From contig BCJX01000007.1 in assembly GCA_001600415.1 (NCBI GenBank), positions 936,689 through 1,000,688 on the forward strand: a stretch of DNA of 64,000 bases, written 5' to 3'. The DNA is from Pascua guehoae. Lineage: Eukaryota; Basidiomycota; Tremellomycetes; Trichosporonales; Trichosporonaceae. The translations under genes were made by a program, and so were the position numbers. Each line of letters begins with the position of its first letter. Positions within the stretch are counted from its first letter, which is position 1. This document shows, one piece after another, positions 35,533 to 46,701 of this stretch. Under the pieces are notes generated by a model. It was not told the DNA's origin. It saw only the letters and a list, made by a program, of their open reading frames with translations, and searched no databases.

Positions 35533-36645
35533 ATGACTGTCGACAACGAAACACTTGCAATTGACTGCCGGGACCTCACGTTCTCCTTTACAGAGGGCGC
35601 GGAACCCGTTCTCGAGAATGTCAATCTCCAGCTCAAGCGCGGTGACCGCTGTCTCCTCGTCGGTGCCAACGGCGGTACGCTGGACGCGTGTTCAACGCGA
35701 TTCTGTAGCTAATCCCTCAGCTGGAAAGTCGACCTTCCTCCGTATTCTCGCCGGTAAGCGACTCACCAAGACGCGCAACTGCCTCATCCTGGGACAGGAT
35801 GTCTTCATGAACCCCCCTGGTGTACGTGTTCAACTGCACTGCGATATCCTTCACCTACTTACCAGCAGGGCGTAATCTACCTCGGAACGGAGTGGAGCCA
35901 CAACCCTGTCGTCCGCTCAGACATTGTCGTGTCGCACTTCCTCGACTCGGTCGGAGGATACCGCCACAAGGAGCGTCGCGACAGGCTGCTCGAGATTCTC
36001 GACATTGACCTGGACTGGCGCATGCACCAGGTGCGCAGTTAAACCCCGCTCCAGTTGCCCGCTGACGCGCCAGATCTCAGACGGGGAACGCCGCCGGGTC
36101 CAGCTTTGCATGGGTCTCATGGGCGAATGGGATGTGCTCCTTCTCGACGAAGTGACCGTGGACCTGGACGTCTTAGTCCGCGGCGACCTGATCGACTTCC
36201 TCATCACCGAGACTGAGACGCGTGGCGCGACTATTCTCTGTAAGCCGGCTCTACCCCCCCGGCATTGCGCTCGGCTGACCTGCAGACGCGACGCACATCT
36301 TTGACGGACTCGCGCCGTTCCCCACCAAGATCTGCCATATGGCCGTCGGCACCACCCGTCCCATGATTGAGTGGAAGCAGCAGGGGGACCTGTTCACTCT
36401 TGCGCGTGGATGGCTGCGCGAGGACCGCGAACTGCGGCGCCAGAAGGAAATCGGGAGCGGCCGTATCCGTGGACCGAAGACGGATGTGAGTAGCTGAATT
36501 GTTTCTGAGGACCATCTACAGACCAGTTACACACTTCCTTCCTTGCCACCTACGCACCGAATGAAAGGCTGACTTGCAGACACGTGACGCCACGACATTC
36601 TTTGAAAAGTACGACTATAGCAGCCGCACTCGTACTACTCAGTAG
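35533..36645 (+). CDS. CAF16: CAF16-type ABC ATPase (CCR4-associated, no membrane domain)
   Basis: Six exons, 35533-35674, 35721-35821, 35869-36030, 36074-36239, 36286-36485 and 36580-36645, encode 278 residues, close to yeast Caf16 in size. It is a single soluble ABC domain with Walker A GANGAGKST (44-52, split by intron 1), the signature as [14 protein letters not shown] (about 136-149), Walker B VLLLDE (156-161) followed by VTVDLDVL, and the switch motif [13 protein letters not shown]. The ISDGERRR and EVTVDLD blocks are diagnostic of Caf16. In yeast it associates with the CCR4-NOT complex and RNA polymerase II mediator. Introns 1-4 are 43-47 nt with nearby branch sites; intron 5 is 94 nt. 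The last exon encodes a 21-residue tail that is less certain than the rest. Confidence 0.94.
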
Positions 36646-38206
36646 TAACCGGGGCTGCGGTTTGTGCCATCAACAGGCGCATTCTGCCCATATTCGGTCG
36701 TGTGTCTCTTCACAATTGTGAGTTGCAAATCCATCTCCACCGCCCAGTGATTATAAGTTTTGGTAATCGGCACGCACCCGGCCCACGGGTACCAGCGGAG
36801 AAAGGCTTCGCTTTTCTACCGCTGCGGGTGCGGGGGTTGAAGGAAAGGCGAGACTGAGGGCGCATTCGAGGCTACCAAGTTTAGGTGCAACATTGGACAA
36901 GTACAAGCGAGCGTATGCTGACGCTTGCTCGAACAGCACTGCGAAAGAAAAGTGTCATTCAAAACAACCACAAAACAATAGAAAAGAACGAGTTCGAAGA
37001 AGGGCGATAAAACCAATCACGCAAAGCTTGAAGAACACGATAAACAAACCCAAAACTCTAGACCCGTCCGCTGTTTCGTTGTCATTCCCTGTTGTTGCAT
37101 CAACTGCATGGCCTCAACGGCCCCACCTTACCGGCATCAACTGCATCTTGCACAAACGTCAAACTGCACGAGTACACCAATAACCGTACGGCATTGCTCA
37201 ACACGTCATTCAACACGCCATCATCAACCTAGACGTTAGCATCGCTCTCAACTGCACACAACACAATAATGCATCATGATTCAACTTTTGCGATGCCCCC
37301 TTCCCCTGCAACCCTCGTCGTGTCTGACAGCAGGAAGAACAGCACTGGGTAACCTGCCCATATGTCACCCATGCCAGCAGCCCTTCTCACCAAATGCAGC
37401 TTGAACGGACCCGTTGCCGCTTAATGTACCACCAACCACACCAGTGACTGGGTCAAGTCACCATTGCGTAAGTGGTATGGACAACTTCAACCGCTTGTAC
37501 CGAAACTCGCGCGTACAAGTGACGGACTGATGGTATTGAGATACTTGACACTCCGCACGACTGAAGAGTATCAAATATGTGACCGAAAACTGTGCACCGA
37601 AATTGGGAGAGAGGTGGCGTGGGCAGATGACGTGCCAGCCATGCGTTTGTCACGAGGCACAAGGCGCACATTCAAGTGACTGCTCTCCCACTACCCGAGC
37701 TGAACACGGCAGCCACAACCTGTCACGATTCATGCTCAGAGCTTAATGACCACAGCAGATCTGTACGGTACAGCTGTCCCTTGGCCTTGCCTCCTGGTAA
37801 GTCTGCCGTGGAATGGGGCTCCGCGGCATTTGCATCCGGGTCTTCAGCGTTCCCATCTCGGGTCCTCCGTCCCTTGCGAGCTAGTGTCCACCGCAAACGA
37901 GACACAGCATGATGGATGTCGCAGTAATGCGTATCTATCGATATCTACTGTTGTGCTCGCCTTGCGTGCCTAGACCCGCCCACATACCCCTGGTGTTGAC
38001 CGACCCCAGCTGCTGACGAGACATCCGACCGAGACGCCGCGTTTGTGTTGTCCCTACCACGCTCAAGTCAGCCATCCAGGCGCCCCAGTCGCGTGAGCAG
38101 TACCTTGCCGGGGATTGACGCTGTGGTATACTCTCCTCGTTTGTCTCCTTCATACTCTCTCCATCGTCCAACATCAACCCTCCCTGCACCATAACGACCG
38201 ATACTT
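36646..38206. other. Intergenic region with an A-rich stretch
   Basis: No supported gene. 36930-37060 is conspicuously A-rich for this genome. The last 100 bp before 38207 is pyrimidine-rich and reads as the leader of the next gene. Confidence 0.5.
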
Positions 38207-39057
38207 ATGACCATGCCGCGTGCCAAAATCCCTAGGACCACCATCAAGCCATACGTCCATCCGCGCTCGAGCCCATCACCGAGAGACGGCGACGTCCCGG
38301 ACGGTATCCCGGTCCACTCGTGCTCGGGCATCAAGACGGGCAAGAACAAGAACAAGAACAAGAACAAGAGTGAGAACAGGCCATCTCGAGGCAAGACTCA
38401 ACCCAAGAGGGGGATCGGGGAGGACGCCCCAATCGTGCCGGAGAGCGACCCCGACGACGACGTCGTAATCGCCGCCGTGGTCAAACCCAGCACCTCCGAG
38501 CAGGCTACACAGGGCACGCCGTCGGCAAAGCCTTGCAAGACACCATGGGCAAACGACGAATACGTCCTGGTGTTTGCGCATGTTGCCGCAAATGTGCGCC
38601 TGGCAGGCAAAGCGATGTTCGAAGGCGTGGTCCCAGGCCGTATAAAGACTCAGACGTATCACACGTGGAAGTAAGTCGGCTTGGGAGGAAGGCGGGGGGG
38701 GGGAGTGGGTGGGTAATGAAAGATGGAATTTGTAACCCACGCCAAACTAAGGGTTGTGAGTCGCAACTGACACGCCCCAGGACGGCCATTGAGCCGCACA
38801 TCCGCACAATGCTCGCCTGGTCTGGCCAGACTGTCGAAACCAAGGAGATCAAGGACCTCAGGGCGGCCAGGGAGACCAAGCCAAGGGGCAAGGTTGGCAA
38901 GCCGGCCAAGAAGACCAAATGCAAGGCGACAAGCAAGGGTGGCGACGCCAAGACGGACGAGCACAATGTCGCTCCTGGTAGCCACCGTGCCATGTACGTG
39001 GGTGACGACGACACTGTGAACGAGGAGATCGACGAGCTCGACTCGGACTCGGACTGA
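38207..39057 (+). CDS. Myb/SANT-like domain protein, paralogue A
   Basis: Exons 38207-38670 and 38781-39057 give 246 residues. A Lys/Asn run (KNKNKNKNK) and a basic, disordered N-terminus precede a Myb/SANT-like segment starting at about 113 with PWANDEYVLVFAHV and ending in VPGRIKTQTYHTWK at the exon junction; Trp114 and Trp154 mark the domain, but the middle Trp is missing and the spacing is four residues longer than in its neighbours. The C-terminus is Lys/Arg-rich, then acidic (ELDSDSD). The second of two close ATGs (38213) is an alternative start. The next two genes downstream carry the same domain in the same orientation with an intron at nearly the same codon, so the three arose by tandem duplication. 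DNA binding is inferred from the fold type; no function is known to me. Confidence 0.75.
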
Positions 39058-39933
39058 TAGCGCAAGCGCGAGCGCCCGCCTGTGTAGAATTCGACTGTTA
39101 GATCGACTGTTAGACTGCGTACTTGTTACCATATGGCGCCATAGGACACGACACGATAACGACACGATACGATATGACGGTCGGACGAGAGACGAGACGA
39201 GATCAAGTCTGTTAGATCCATAACATGTCAATGAGCCTTGGTGTGCTGCTGCACTAGTAACCTGATCCATTGCACGACTCACTCTCACTATTTCAGCCAC
39301 CAGTCGACGATACATGAGCAATCAAATGCGAGCCGCCACGCGTCGCGAGCTGCCCCACCTGGCTGATCCACGCATAGGGTTAGTCATGCCCGTCCTCGAT
39401 CCAACCTGTCGATCCCGAAGTGTATACCCCGGTCGATCCCGAAGTGTATACCCCGGTGTCCCTCGCTCTCGATCTCAATAGGGCCGTAATGGACACCACT
39501 CGCTAGGGCGACGCGTTTGGGATAGCACTGCATTGGGCTGGGTTGGTGGCATGCCCGTGTGTCCTCCCGCACATCTACGCTTCTGTGTGGGTACGACACG
39601 TGGCGTGACGTTTCGGCACAGCAAGGCCGCAACCCCGCCTGTCTGAGACGTCTGCACCCGACTCTGTGTTGGGTGGGGTAACCCTGTGGCCGCGGTGTGA
39701 TGTTTTCACGATTGCAAACAAGACTTGTGGTGTGTGCCACACTGCCGTGCAATCAGCATTGTCAGGGGGTCAACGCTGGTCGTTCACACAGCCCTCACTC
39801 TGTTCTGCAACATCCCCAACACTCACAGCATCAACAGCGCCACGGCCTACCCTCGCTCTGCACAACCTGAGGACAACCCGGTCCCGCTCAACCGCACCCT
39901 CGCTCTTGATTTCCTACAACAAAGCCCACAGGC
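39058..39933. other. Intergenic region between paralogues A and B
   Basis: No gene seen. Contains short direct repeats of ACGACACGATA type at 39148-39180 and a perfect 24-bp duplication at 39408-39455. The final 140 bp is the leader of paralogue B. Confidence 0.5.
39408..39455. repeat. Perfect 24-bp tandem duplication
   Basis: 39408-39431 and 39432-39455 are identical, beginning GTCGATCCCGAAGTG. Perfect identity suggests a recent event or a copy-number-variable site. Confidence 0.9.
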
Positions 39934-40559
39934 ATGCCCAAGCACACCACCCCGGACTCGGACTCGGACGTCAAGCCCGAGCGCTCCAAGCCGTACACCA
40001 AGCCCAAGCCCAAGCCCAAGCCCGAGCCCGAGCCCAAACCCAAGAGCAAGACCAGGACCAAGGTTAAGACCGACCACAGGCCCGAGGGAGACACCGACCA
40101 GAAGCCCGACCCCACCACGGGCGCCCCGCAGAGCCGCGCGTGGACGGCCGACGAGATGCTCCAGCTGTACATGCACGTCGTGGCGCGCGGCCGGACAGCG
40201 TGGGAGGCGGCCGTGCCCGGCCGCACGGCGAATCAGGCGCGGCAGAAGTGGTGCGTGTGGGGTGCGTGTGGGGTGGGCGTGGTGAGCGTCGTCGCGGGGG
40301 GGTGTTCGACGCAGGGTAGCTGCTGGGGTGGCGTAGCCTGGCGCCGTGTGCACCACGCAACGGAATACTCTGCAGAGCGACTGCATGCGGCCTGGCTCGG
40401 TGTAGTTGCGTGAACACGTGGTGGCTGGAACGTGCGATGGGTGCGGATGTCGGACCAAGGCGTCGTTGCTGACGGCTTTGGCAGGAAGAACCAGCTCCAC
40501 ACCGCATTGTCAAGTACATCACTGGCGCCGCGGGTGTGAGCGCCGGAGGCGACGCGTGA
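39934..40559 (+). CDS. Myb/SANT-like domain protein, paralogue B (3' end uncertain, possibly frameshifted)
   Basis: The N-terminus has a (PK)n/(PE)n low-complexity run, then the domain WTADEMLQLYMHVVARGRTA...WEAAVPGRTANQARQKW with Trp70, Trp90 and Trp106. The same block occurs in paralogue C with near-identical spacing. The 3' structure is ambiguous. The donor homologous to that of C (tg|GTGCGT at 40251) joined to the acceptor before 40485 gives a 123-residue product ending at 40539. A donor at 40282 keeps a different frame and gives 140 residues ending at 40559, including HRIVKYITG, which matches the IVKAIKE end of paralogue C. The two cannot be combined, so a one-base frameshift relative to C is likely. 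Function unknown; nucleic-acid binding is inferred from the domain. Confidence 0.6.
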
Positions 40560-40904
40560 GCCCGTACGAGTTGGGGGTCCAAGAACAGCGTGCGGGGTGG
40601 CGGGAGGGGCGGAGCTGTACACTAAGCCGAGAGGGGCGTCGACGGGGCTGTAGTGAAGCGAGGGCGAGGGTTGATGACGATATGCAGTGTACCGGTTTAC
40701 CTTGTCTCCACTACACTTTACTGTGCGCACACTTGGCCTCGACTGCGCTCATTCTCCCTTTGCACTCGTCACACTCACGCATCCACACCCGGTGTAATTT
40801 CTCTCCATCCACTCCCTCGCCACCACCCCACGCACCTCCGCCACCGCACCCACACCTTCCACCCACACCAGACCCAAGACCCAACCCCAACCCCGACCCC
40901 GACC
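40560..40904. promoter_or_regulatory. Leader region of paralogue C
   Basis: 345 bp between the paralogue B stop and the paralogue C start. The right half is strongly C/T-rich, with CCCAAC/CCCGAC units (40880-40903) directly before the ATG. Confidence 0.5.
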
Positions 40905-41167
40905 ATGTCATCCCCCGAGCCCGCCAACGCAAAGCGCAAGTGGACCGTCGACGAGTACGTCCAGCTGTACATGCACGTCATGACGCACGGCAAGACCAAC
41001 TGGGAGGCGGCTGTGCCCGGGCGCACGTCCAACCAGGCGCGCAAGGCGTGGTGAGTTGGGTGGAGCGAGGTGGTGATATAGGGGCCAAGGATGTCCGGAC
41101 GTATGGGGCTGACCGCAGGCCCAAGCTCGACGACTACATCGTCAAGGCCATCAAGGAGCGCCGGTAG
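40905..41167 (+). CDS. Miniature Myb/SANT-like domain protein, paralogue C
   Basis: Exons 40905-41050 and 41119-41167 encode only 64 residues, essentially a lone domain: KRKWTVDEYVQLYMHV (Trp13), then NWEAAVPGRTSNQARKAW (Trp33, Trp49), and a short end PKLDDYIVKAIKERR. The three regularly spaced Trp and the basic third helix are typical of Myb/SANT repeats, although the third spacing (15 residues) is shorter than usual. The intron splits the last Trp codon (tg|g), 68 nt long, GTGAGT donor, with an acceptor just after GACCGCAG. The gene is the cleanest member of the three-gene array and converges with the ING gene 285 bp away. A lone 64-residue domain could act as a small DNA-binding or dominant-interfering protein; that is inference. 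Confidence 0.72.
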
Positions 41168-41452
41168 CGTCGTCCAGGCGATCGGGAGCACCAGCAGCAT
41201 CGTCGTCGGCGAAAGGGCTTCCACGGAGGCGAAGGGACTGTGCCAGATACAAGTCAATGTGGGTAGTCTGGCGTACCGAGCCCGGCGTAGCTCACAGACA
41301 GCACCGCAACGTCTAGTCAGCAGGTCAGCAGCCACCACACATTCCGGCAGCGCGCCGCGGATCTATACAATGCATATGTACAATGATAACACACGCACCG
41401 CAGCGGCAGCGTCGCGTCGGCGTTGGCCACCTCGGTGCTCGCCACGCCGCGT

Positions 41453-43115
41453 CTACTTGCGCTTGGCCGACTTTGTCGGCTTGCGCGCTTTGGGGTTGCG
41501 CTTGCGGCGCTCGATGCACTGGGGGCAGATCCAGTTGCCGTCGGGCGCCTTGTCGAGGTTGAGACACGCAACGTGGTACTGTTATTGTCAGCTTAGCGCA
41601 AGGTTCCGATAGCTCACCCATTCAATCTCGCACTCGTCGTCGTCGCACCCGATCATCTCGCCGTAGCTAAACTGGCGGCAGGTGCAGTAGACCTTGGAGT
41701 CGACCTCGGTTTCTCCGCCCGTCGCGTCGCCGTCGGCGACTTCGGCGTCGTCGTATGCTGGTGTCACTGCTGCCGCCGTCGCGGCAGGGCGCGCCGCCTT
41801 GGTGGACACTGCTCCGGTGCGCTTTGCGGGGCGATCCTCGTCGTCGCCGTCGTCACCCTCGTCATCATCTTCCTCCTCACGTGGACGCTTGCGCGGACGG
41901 TTTCCGCGTGGCTTCTCTGCAGGCGTCACGCCGCCGCTCTTTGTCCCCTCGCGCGAGCCAATGTCGATGCCCAGCGCGCCCGTCGGTGCCAGCGAGTCGG
42001 TAGACGCAGACACCTGCATCGCCTGGCCCTTGGCACGCCCGCCACGGGGCTCGTCGTCCGAGTCGTCGTCCGAGCCGTCCTGCTTCTGCTGCGCAGCCTT
42101 GGCCTTGGCCGCCGCAGCAGCAATCTGGCGCGCGGTGCGGGGCTCGGTCGGCTTGCCGTACGTGTTGGACACGATGGATTCTGATGGTGACACGGCACGT
42201 GCGGGCCTGGAGGGGTGCGTCAGTTGATTGTGTCTACACATAAACAAGACTCACTTTTTGCGCTTGGTCACTGGCTTCTTGCGCTCCTCCTTGCCGCCAC
42301 CCACACTCGACGCGTCGTCGTCGTCCTTGGCCGGGTCCTCCTTTTTCCTCCTCCTCTGCTTCTTGGGCGTGCTGGCGCCGCGGTCATTGAATGGAGAGCC
42401 TGTTGTGCGCCCACCGCGGCGCGTCGTTGTGGGCACCGGTGCGGCAGGCATGGTGAGCGCGACCGTGTAGGGAGAGGGCGGCTCCTTTTCCAGCAGTGTG
42501 GATGCGGCTAGGAGGTCGGAAATGTGACGCTGGTGGGCCATAATCTGAGGGTTAGCTCCATCTTCTGCGGGCACTCGGTAACCCACCCCATCGCATGCGC
42601 CGCCGGCGACACGGATCTTGTCATCGCCGCCGAGCTTGTAGCGCGCAGCCTCCTCGGCAATGTCCTGGAGGAGGGAGAAGCGCTGTTCGGGCCCGATGGA
42701 GGGGTCCTGCACCCAGTCAATGAGCTGGTGCAGCTTGCGTTCAAGGTTGCAGAGCGTGGCTGTGGGTCAGTACGAGCTTGGGGAAGGAGCAGGAAAACTA
42801 TGGGAGAGAGGATGGCAGCCAAGAACAATGATGGAGTCGCGGCCGAGGTCAGGTCGGTCGCAGCGCACCATTCCAACAACCTCCTCCACATCCGGCGTGC
42901 CGTAGGTGACAAACCACAACCAACCACAACTCACAATAAAGCACAGCCCCCAGCTCGTTCAGATCAGAGTGCACACGCGTAAGCTCGACGGGGATCTGGT
43001 CGATGGTGTCCATAAAGTCCTGGATGATGAGCAGGTCGTGGGCGTCGTTGGTGACTGGCGCGGGTGGGGGTGGGGTGGGCGATACGGCCCGAGCGACCGC
43101 GGCCTTGGGCGGCAT
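41453..43115 (-). CDS. ING-family chromatin protein with C-terminal PHD finger
   Basis: Five exons, complement of 41453-41578, 41618-42206, 42255-42544, 42587-42759 and 42935-43115, give 452 residues. The N-terminal ING helices (IIQDFMDTIDQIPVELTRVH, then NLERKLHQLIDWVQ) are followed by a long basic/acidic linker (KKQRRRKK, EEEDDDEGDDGDDED). The PHD finger carries C389, C391, C402, C407, H413, C416, C429 and C432. Its SYGEMIGCDDDECEIEW core matches the ING1/2, Yng1 and Pho23 fingers, and the methyl-lysine cage residues of those proteins (Tyr388, Ser395, Met399, Trp411) are present, so it should read H3K4me3. Family members are subunits of histone acetyltransferase or deacetylase complexes; which complex applies here is not determinable. 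Intron 42545-42586 is 42 nt and in frame, so an unspliced reading would add 14 residues. Confidence 0.92.
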
Positions 43116-44129
43116 CGTCGTTTTGTGGACTCTGCAAGCGGGGTAGTGGATGAGGGTGTCTGGGGGGTGTCTCGGGGTTGCTTCTCAACGTTGGAGGGCA
43201 ATGTTGGTGTGGATGGGGGGGTCGTTGTTGGCGATGGTGGGGACAATGGTGGTGGTGGTCAACCACGCATTGTCGGCATGTCCGGCCAGGTGCGGCTCGT
43301 TTGTTGCCCGATTGTAACAGTTGTACACGTGTCATTTTTCCCCGGACATCTTGCCACCGTTATCAACGACCACGTTTTGTGGCGGTCGCCAGTTTTGGAT
43401 CCGCTGTGCTTGGACATGGCCGCGGCTTCTACATTTTACCAAGACAGGAACCGTTAGGGTAGGAGGCGGGTGGCTTCAAATCTATATCCAAAACGGACCT
43501 CCTAGAGCGTCGCGCGTTCGAGCCCCGTAGCCAAAATTTTCATCACTATTCCTATTCCATCGGGCAAGCTCACGTGCCGACTCAGCCGATCCTGGGTTAC
43601 GCCATATGTTTTTGCTACAGCATGCTGATTCTTTTGCTAGAGTATGCTGATTCTTTTGTTGGAGCAGTACCGATTCTGGTGATGTCCATTGTTATTCCTT
43701 TACACGATGCGACCCAGCCCACTGACCCTCGACCCCGCGATGCAGCTCAGTTGACATCAACGCCATGAGACCGTACCATTGTCTTTAGATACTGTATGGA
43801 CTTATGCGAAAACACTGCGTCTCCACTCCTTTCTACCATTCCCGTCAGAAGAGCAGAACGGGGAGGCGTATGTACCCCTTGCAAAGGGCTTCATGCAGGG
43901 GCCGGTCCGTGTACTGACCAGAGTTGGGGACCCGGTGCATGACCTTCTGCGCTCGTCCACACGACTGACCATTGATAAACGCACACTGGGCTCAGCACCA
44001 AGAGAAATGACATCCATGCTTCCACAAGTTCTACCCGACTACGTTGCCCCGTACACTACACTCCAATCCTATATCGCTTAAACAACCCATCCTTTGCGGA
44101 TACCCGCCCAGAACACACGCACACACACA
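43116..44129. other. Intergenic region between ING promoter and MFS 3' end
   Basis: No gene seen. A short hairpin (TAGGAGG ... CCTCCTA, about 43457-43506) precedes a GTTCGAGCC motif at 43513, giving a vague tRNA resemblance that does not fold into a cloverleaf. Confidence 0.5.
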
Positions 44130-46701
44130 CTAGAGGACGTAGATGAACATGGGGTTCTCAAAGTCGGTAAGATCGTCGAAGGCCGAAGAGTTGATGCGGT
44201 CACGGTCGTAGCCGGAAGCGATGAGCATCTGCTCCAGCTCGATCTTGTACGCCTCGGCCTCGGCGTGGGACATGATGGAGATGTCCTTGATGTTGGCGGG
44301 CATGCCCATGGCGACGCGGCGGGCCTCCTGCTTCTTGTTCAGGTACTTGAGGTAGAAGCCCATCGAGATGACAAGGATGAGCAGGATGCACCAGCAGGCA
44401 ATGTCGACGTAGAGGCCAGTGTGGTAGTAGGGCGCCTCCTCGGCGAGGTAGACCTGAGGACCGACAATGTTGCTGGACACGTTAGCTTTGTCGCAAGTTG
44501 GAAGGTTGGCAAATAAACGCACCCAATAGTAAGAGCACCAAACATGATGGAAGTGTTAACGACACGCTTGGTGGTACCCGCAGCGTTCAGGTTGCACCAC
44601 GAGACGAGGAGGGGCTGGATGACCGAGAAGAGGTAGGCGACGTAGTACGAGGCCATGAGGGCGCCGGGCTTGGAGCGAGGGACTTGGGTCAGGCTGATAG
44701 CGCCCGCGATGGGGAAGATGGCAATGACAGCAATAACGGGCCAGCGGAGCTTGATCTTGTTGGTGATGAAGATGGACACGAGGAGACCGCAAATACCGAT
44801 GCAACCCGTGGGGATCTGCATCAGGATGGTCTTGAACGTCGAAAAGCCGAAGCCCTTGGTAATCAGACCGCCAAAGGCACCAATGCCGCCAGAGGGGCAG
44901 GCCGCACAGAACCACATGCCTGCGTTGTCAGCAATGCCCCAGAATAGCGGACGGGACAGCTGCTGGAGAGTGTGCTGTGAGAGTCACAAGTGCAAATTCC
45001 CCTCGAGCATTCGCCCGAGGAACCGCACTGGTGGCAACAGAAACAATCCCATTGCCTCGAAAAGAACTCACCTGCCCACATGTACGTCTTGGGGTCCTTG
45101 ATGCACTCGATAAACTGGTGCTTCTTAAACTTGGACGATTTGGTACCCGTCTGGTTCTCGCGGAGACGGTGGATGGCAATGAGACGGTCGTTGCCGTGAC
45201 GAAGGAATTTGGCGCCGGCGGGCGAGTTTGGCAAGAGCCACGCGACAATGGGGACAAAGAAGAGCGAGACGGCGCCGATGAAGAGGAAAATGCCCTGGTA
45301 CTCCTTGATGGCATTGGACCCCTCGACGGCCTTGCCGATACCGTAGCTCATGAGCGGGCCCTGAGGAGTCAGCAGGTTGCGCCTTGGAGCATGATTAAAA
45401 CTCACGGCAATGGCAGCAAACGAGTTGGCAATCTGGTACGCAATCGTGCGGTATGACTGCTCGCGGCGGAGCCACCACATCTGCGTGATGAGAATGACTG
45501 CAGGTGTCAGTATGGCTCGAGGGTTGGTCATGGATAACGGATAGACATACACGACGGCATGATGGTCGCCTCAAAAGCGCCGAGGAGCATGCGGCAGACA
45601 AGGAGCGAGGCAAAGTTTGTGGCCGCCGTGGTGCAGATGGTCACAGTGCTCCAGCAGAAAAAGTTGAAAATGACCTGGGGCACGTCAGGGCTGTAAATTT
45701 GACAGAGGCAAAAGGGGCGGGGAGCCCTTCTGGACGGGGAGAGGCAAGTCACTCACCCAGTACTTGACGGGGAAGACGATGAGGGCGTAGGCCGAAATAG
45801 GCTGGCAGACAAGCTGCGCGCAGTAGACGACAGACGAGAGCCACGAGTACTGGACGCCGTGGAGGTTGGCATGCGTTTGCAGATCCTGGACGGGGTCAGC
45901 CGTGATATCCTCCTGGGCAGGTGCCAGACTCACAAAGACGGCAGCGTACGAGACGGACGACTTGTCGAGCTGAAGCGGTTAGCATTTTTCCTGTCGTTTG
46001 GTGTGCTGTGCTGTGATGTGCTGGGCTGGACTGTTTTTTCTCGCAGCAGCAGTGTCATCGCGATGGATGTGCAGATGTGCAGGATGTGTGTGGCTGTCAA
46101 GACGCGGCAAACGAGATGCAGCGTGTGGCAGTCACAGCAGTACCAGCGCGTTGCGTGTGGACAGAGTGCCACAACTTTCGGTCATCCACAGAGCGTCCTA
46201 GGGACAGACAAGCTGCGAGCTGCCCACTCGCCCTGCTGGGCGGCTAGAGCCACATGCCACAAAGAGCCGACTTGAATCGGGCAACCCGATCCCCGCTTTT
46301 TGGCAATCGACCGCGCACGGTAGAACGGGTAGTGCGGATAAATCTCGGCGAGTTTTAAACGGGTGCTCCAAAACTCACTTGTTGACTGTGGGGTCAGCTT
46401 CTGTCCCTTATCCCTTGGTGTTTTGCCGCGGGCCAACACGCCCATCCCCACCTGTAACTCACATCCAGTAGGTGATGCACATGGGCACGCAGACCCACAG
46501 GTCGATCTTGCGGAGGACGCGCTTCATTTCGTCAAGCGAGTACTCTACGTGTCCACCGGCCTCTTCGAGGAGGCGCGCGGCATCGTCGAGTTGCGTGTTG
46601 GCCTTGTACTTTCCTCCGCGGCCAGCCTCGACGTCTTTCAGTTCAGGCGACGTGCCCTCGACGTGCTCGACGCCAGTCTTCTTTTCGTCCTGGATGGACA
46701 T
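44130..46701 (-). CDS. MFS transporter, DAL5/allantoate permease-like (anion:cation symporter family)
   Basis: Nine exons, complement of 44130-44472, 44523-44919, 45072-45360, 45406-45497, 45551-45674, 45757-45885, 45934-45969, 46379-46385 and 46463-46701, encode 551 residues. Landmarks: a hydrophilic N-terminus, YWIQQLDKSSVSYAAVF (first helix region), a LLGAFEATIMPS segment, ITQMWWLRREQSYR, LLPNSPAGAKFL between helices 6 and 7, CIKDPKTYMWAGMWF, and the C-terminal VGPQVYLAEEAPYYHTG. These are typical of the Dal5/Tna1/Vht1 group, which imports allantoate, ureidosuccinate, vitamins or other organic anions; the substrate is not predictable. The second exon is only 7 nt (TCAACAA) and supplies IQQ together with flanking bases. 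The 409-nt intron 2 has no visible gene. A TGATAG site (46916-46921, minus strand) lies about 215 bp upstream of the ATG and could bind a GATA nitrogen regulator. Confidence 0.93.

Noticed and set aside
43440..43540. Possible tRNA between the ING and MFS genes
   Set aside because: GTTCGAGCC is present but the T-stem fails, and the 7-bp TAGGAGG/CCTCCTA pairing does not fit a cloverleaf.
44920..45071. Coding extension reading LSRPLFWGIADNAG before GMWFC in the MFS gene
   Set aside because: Joining 45072 to the acceptor before 44919 gives the continuous conserved DPKTYMWAGMWFCAACPSGG; the extension would need a frame break.
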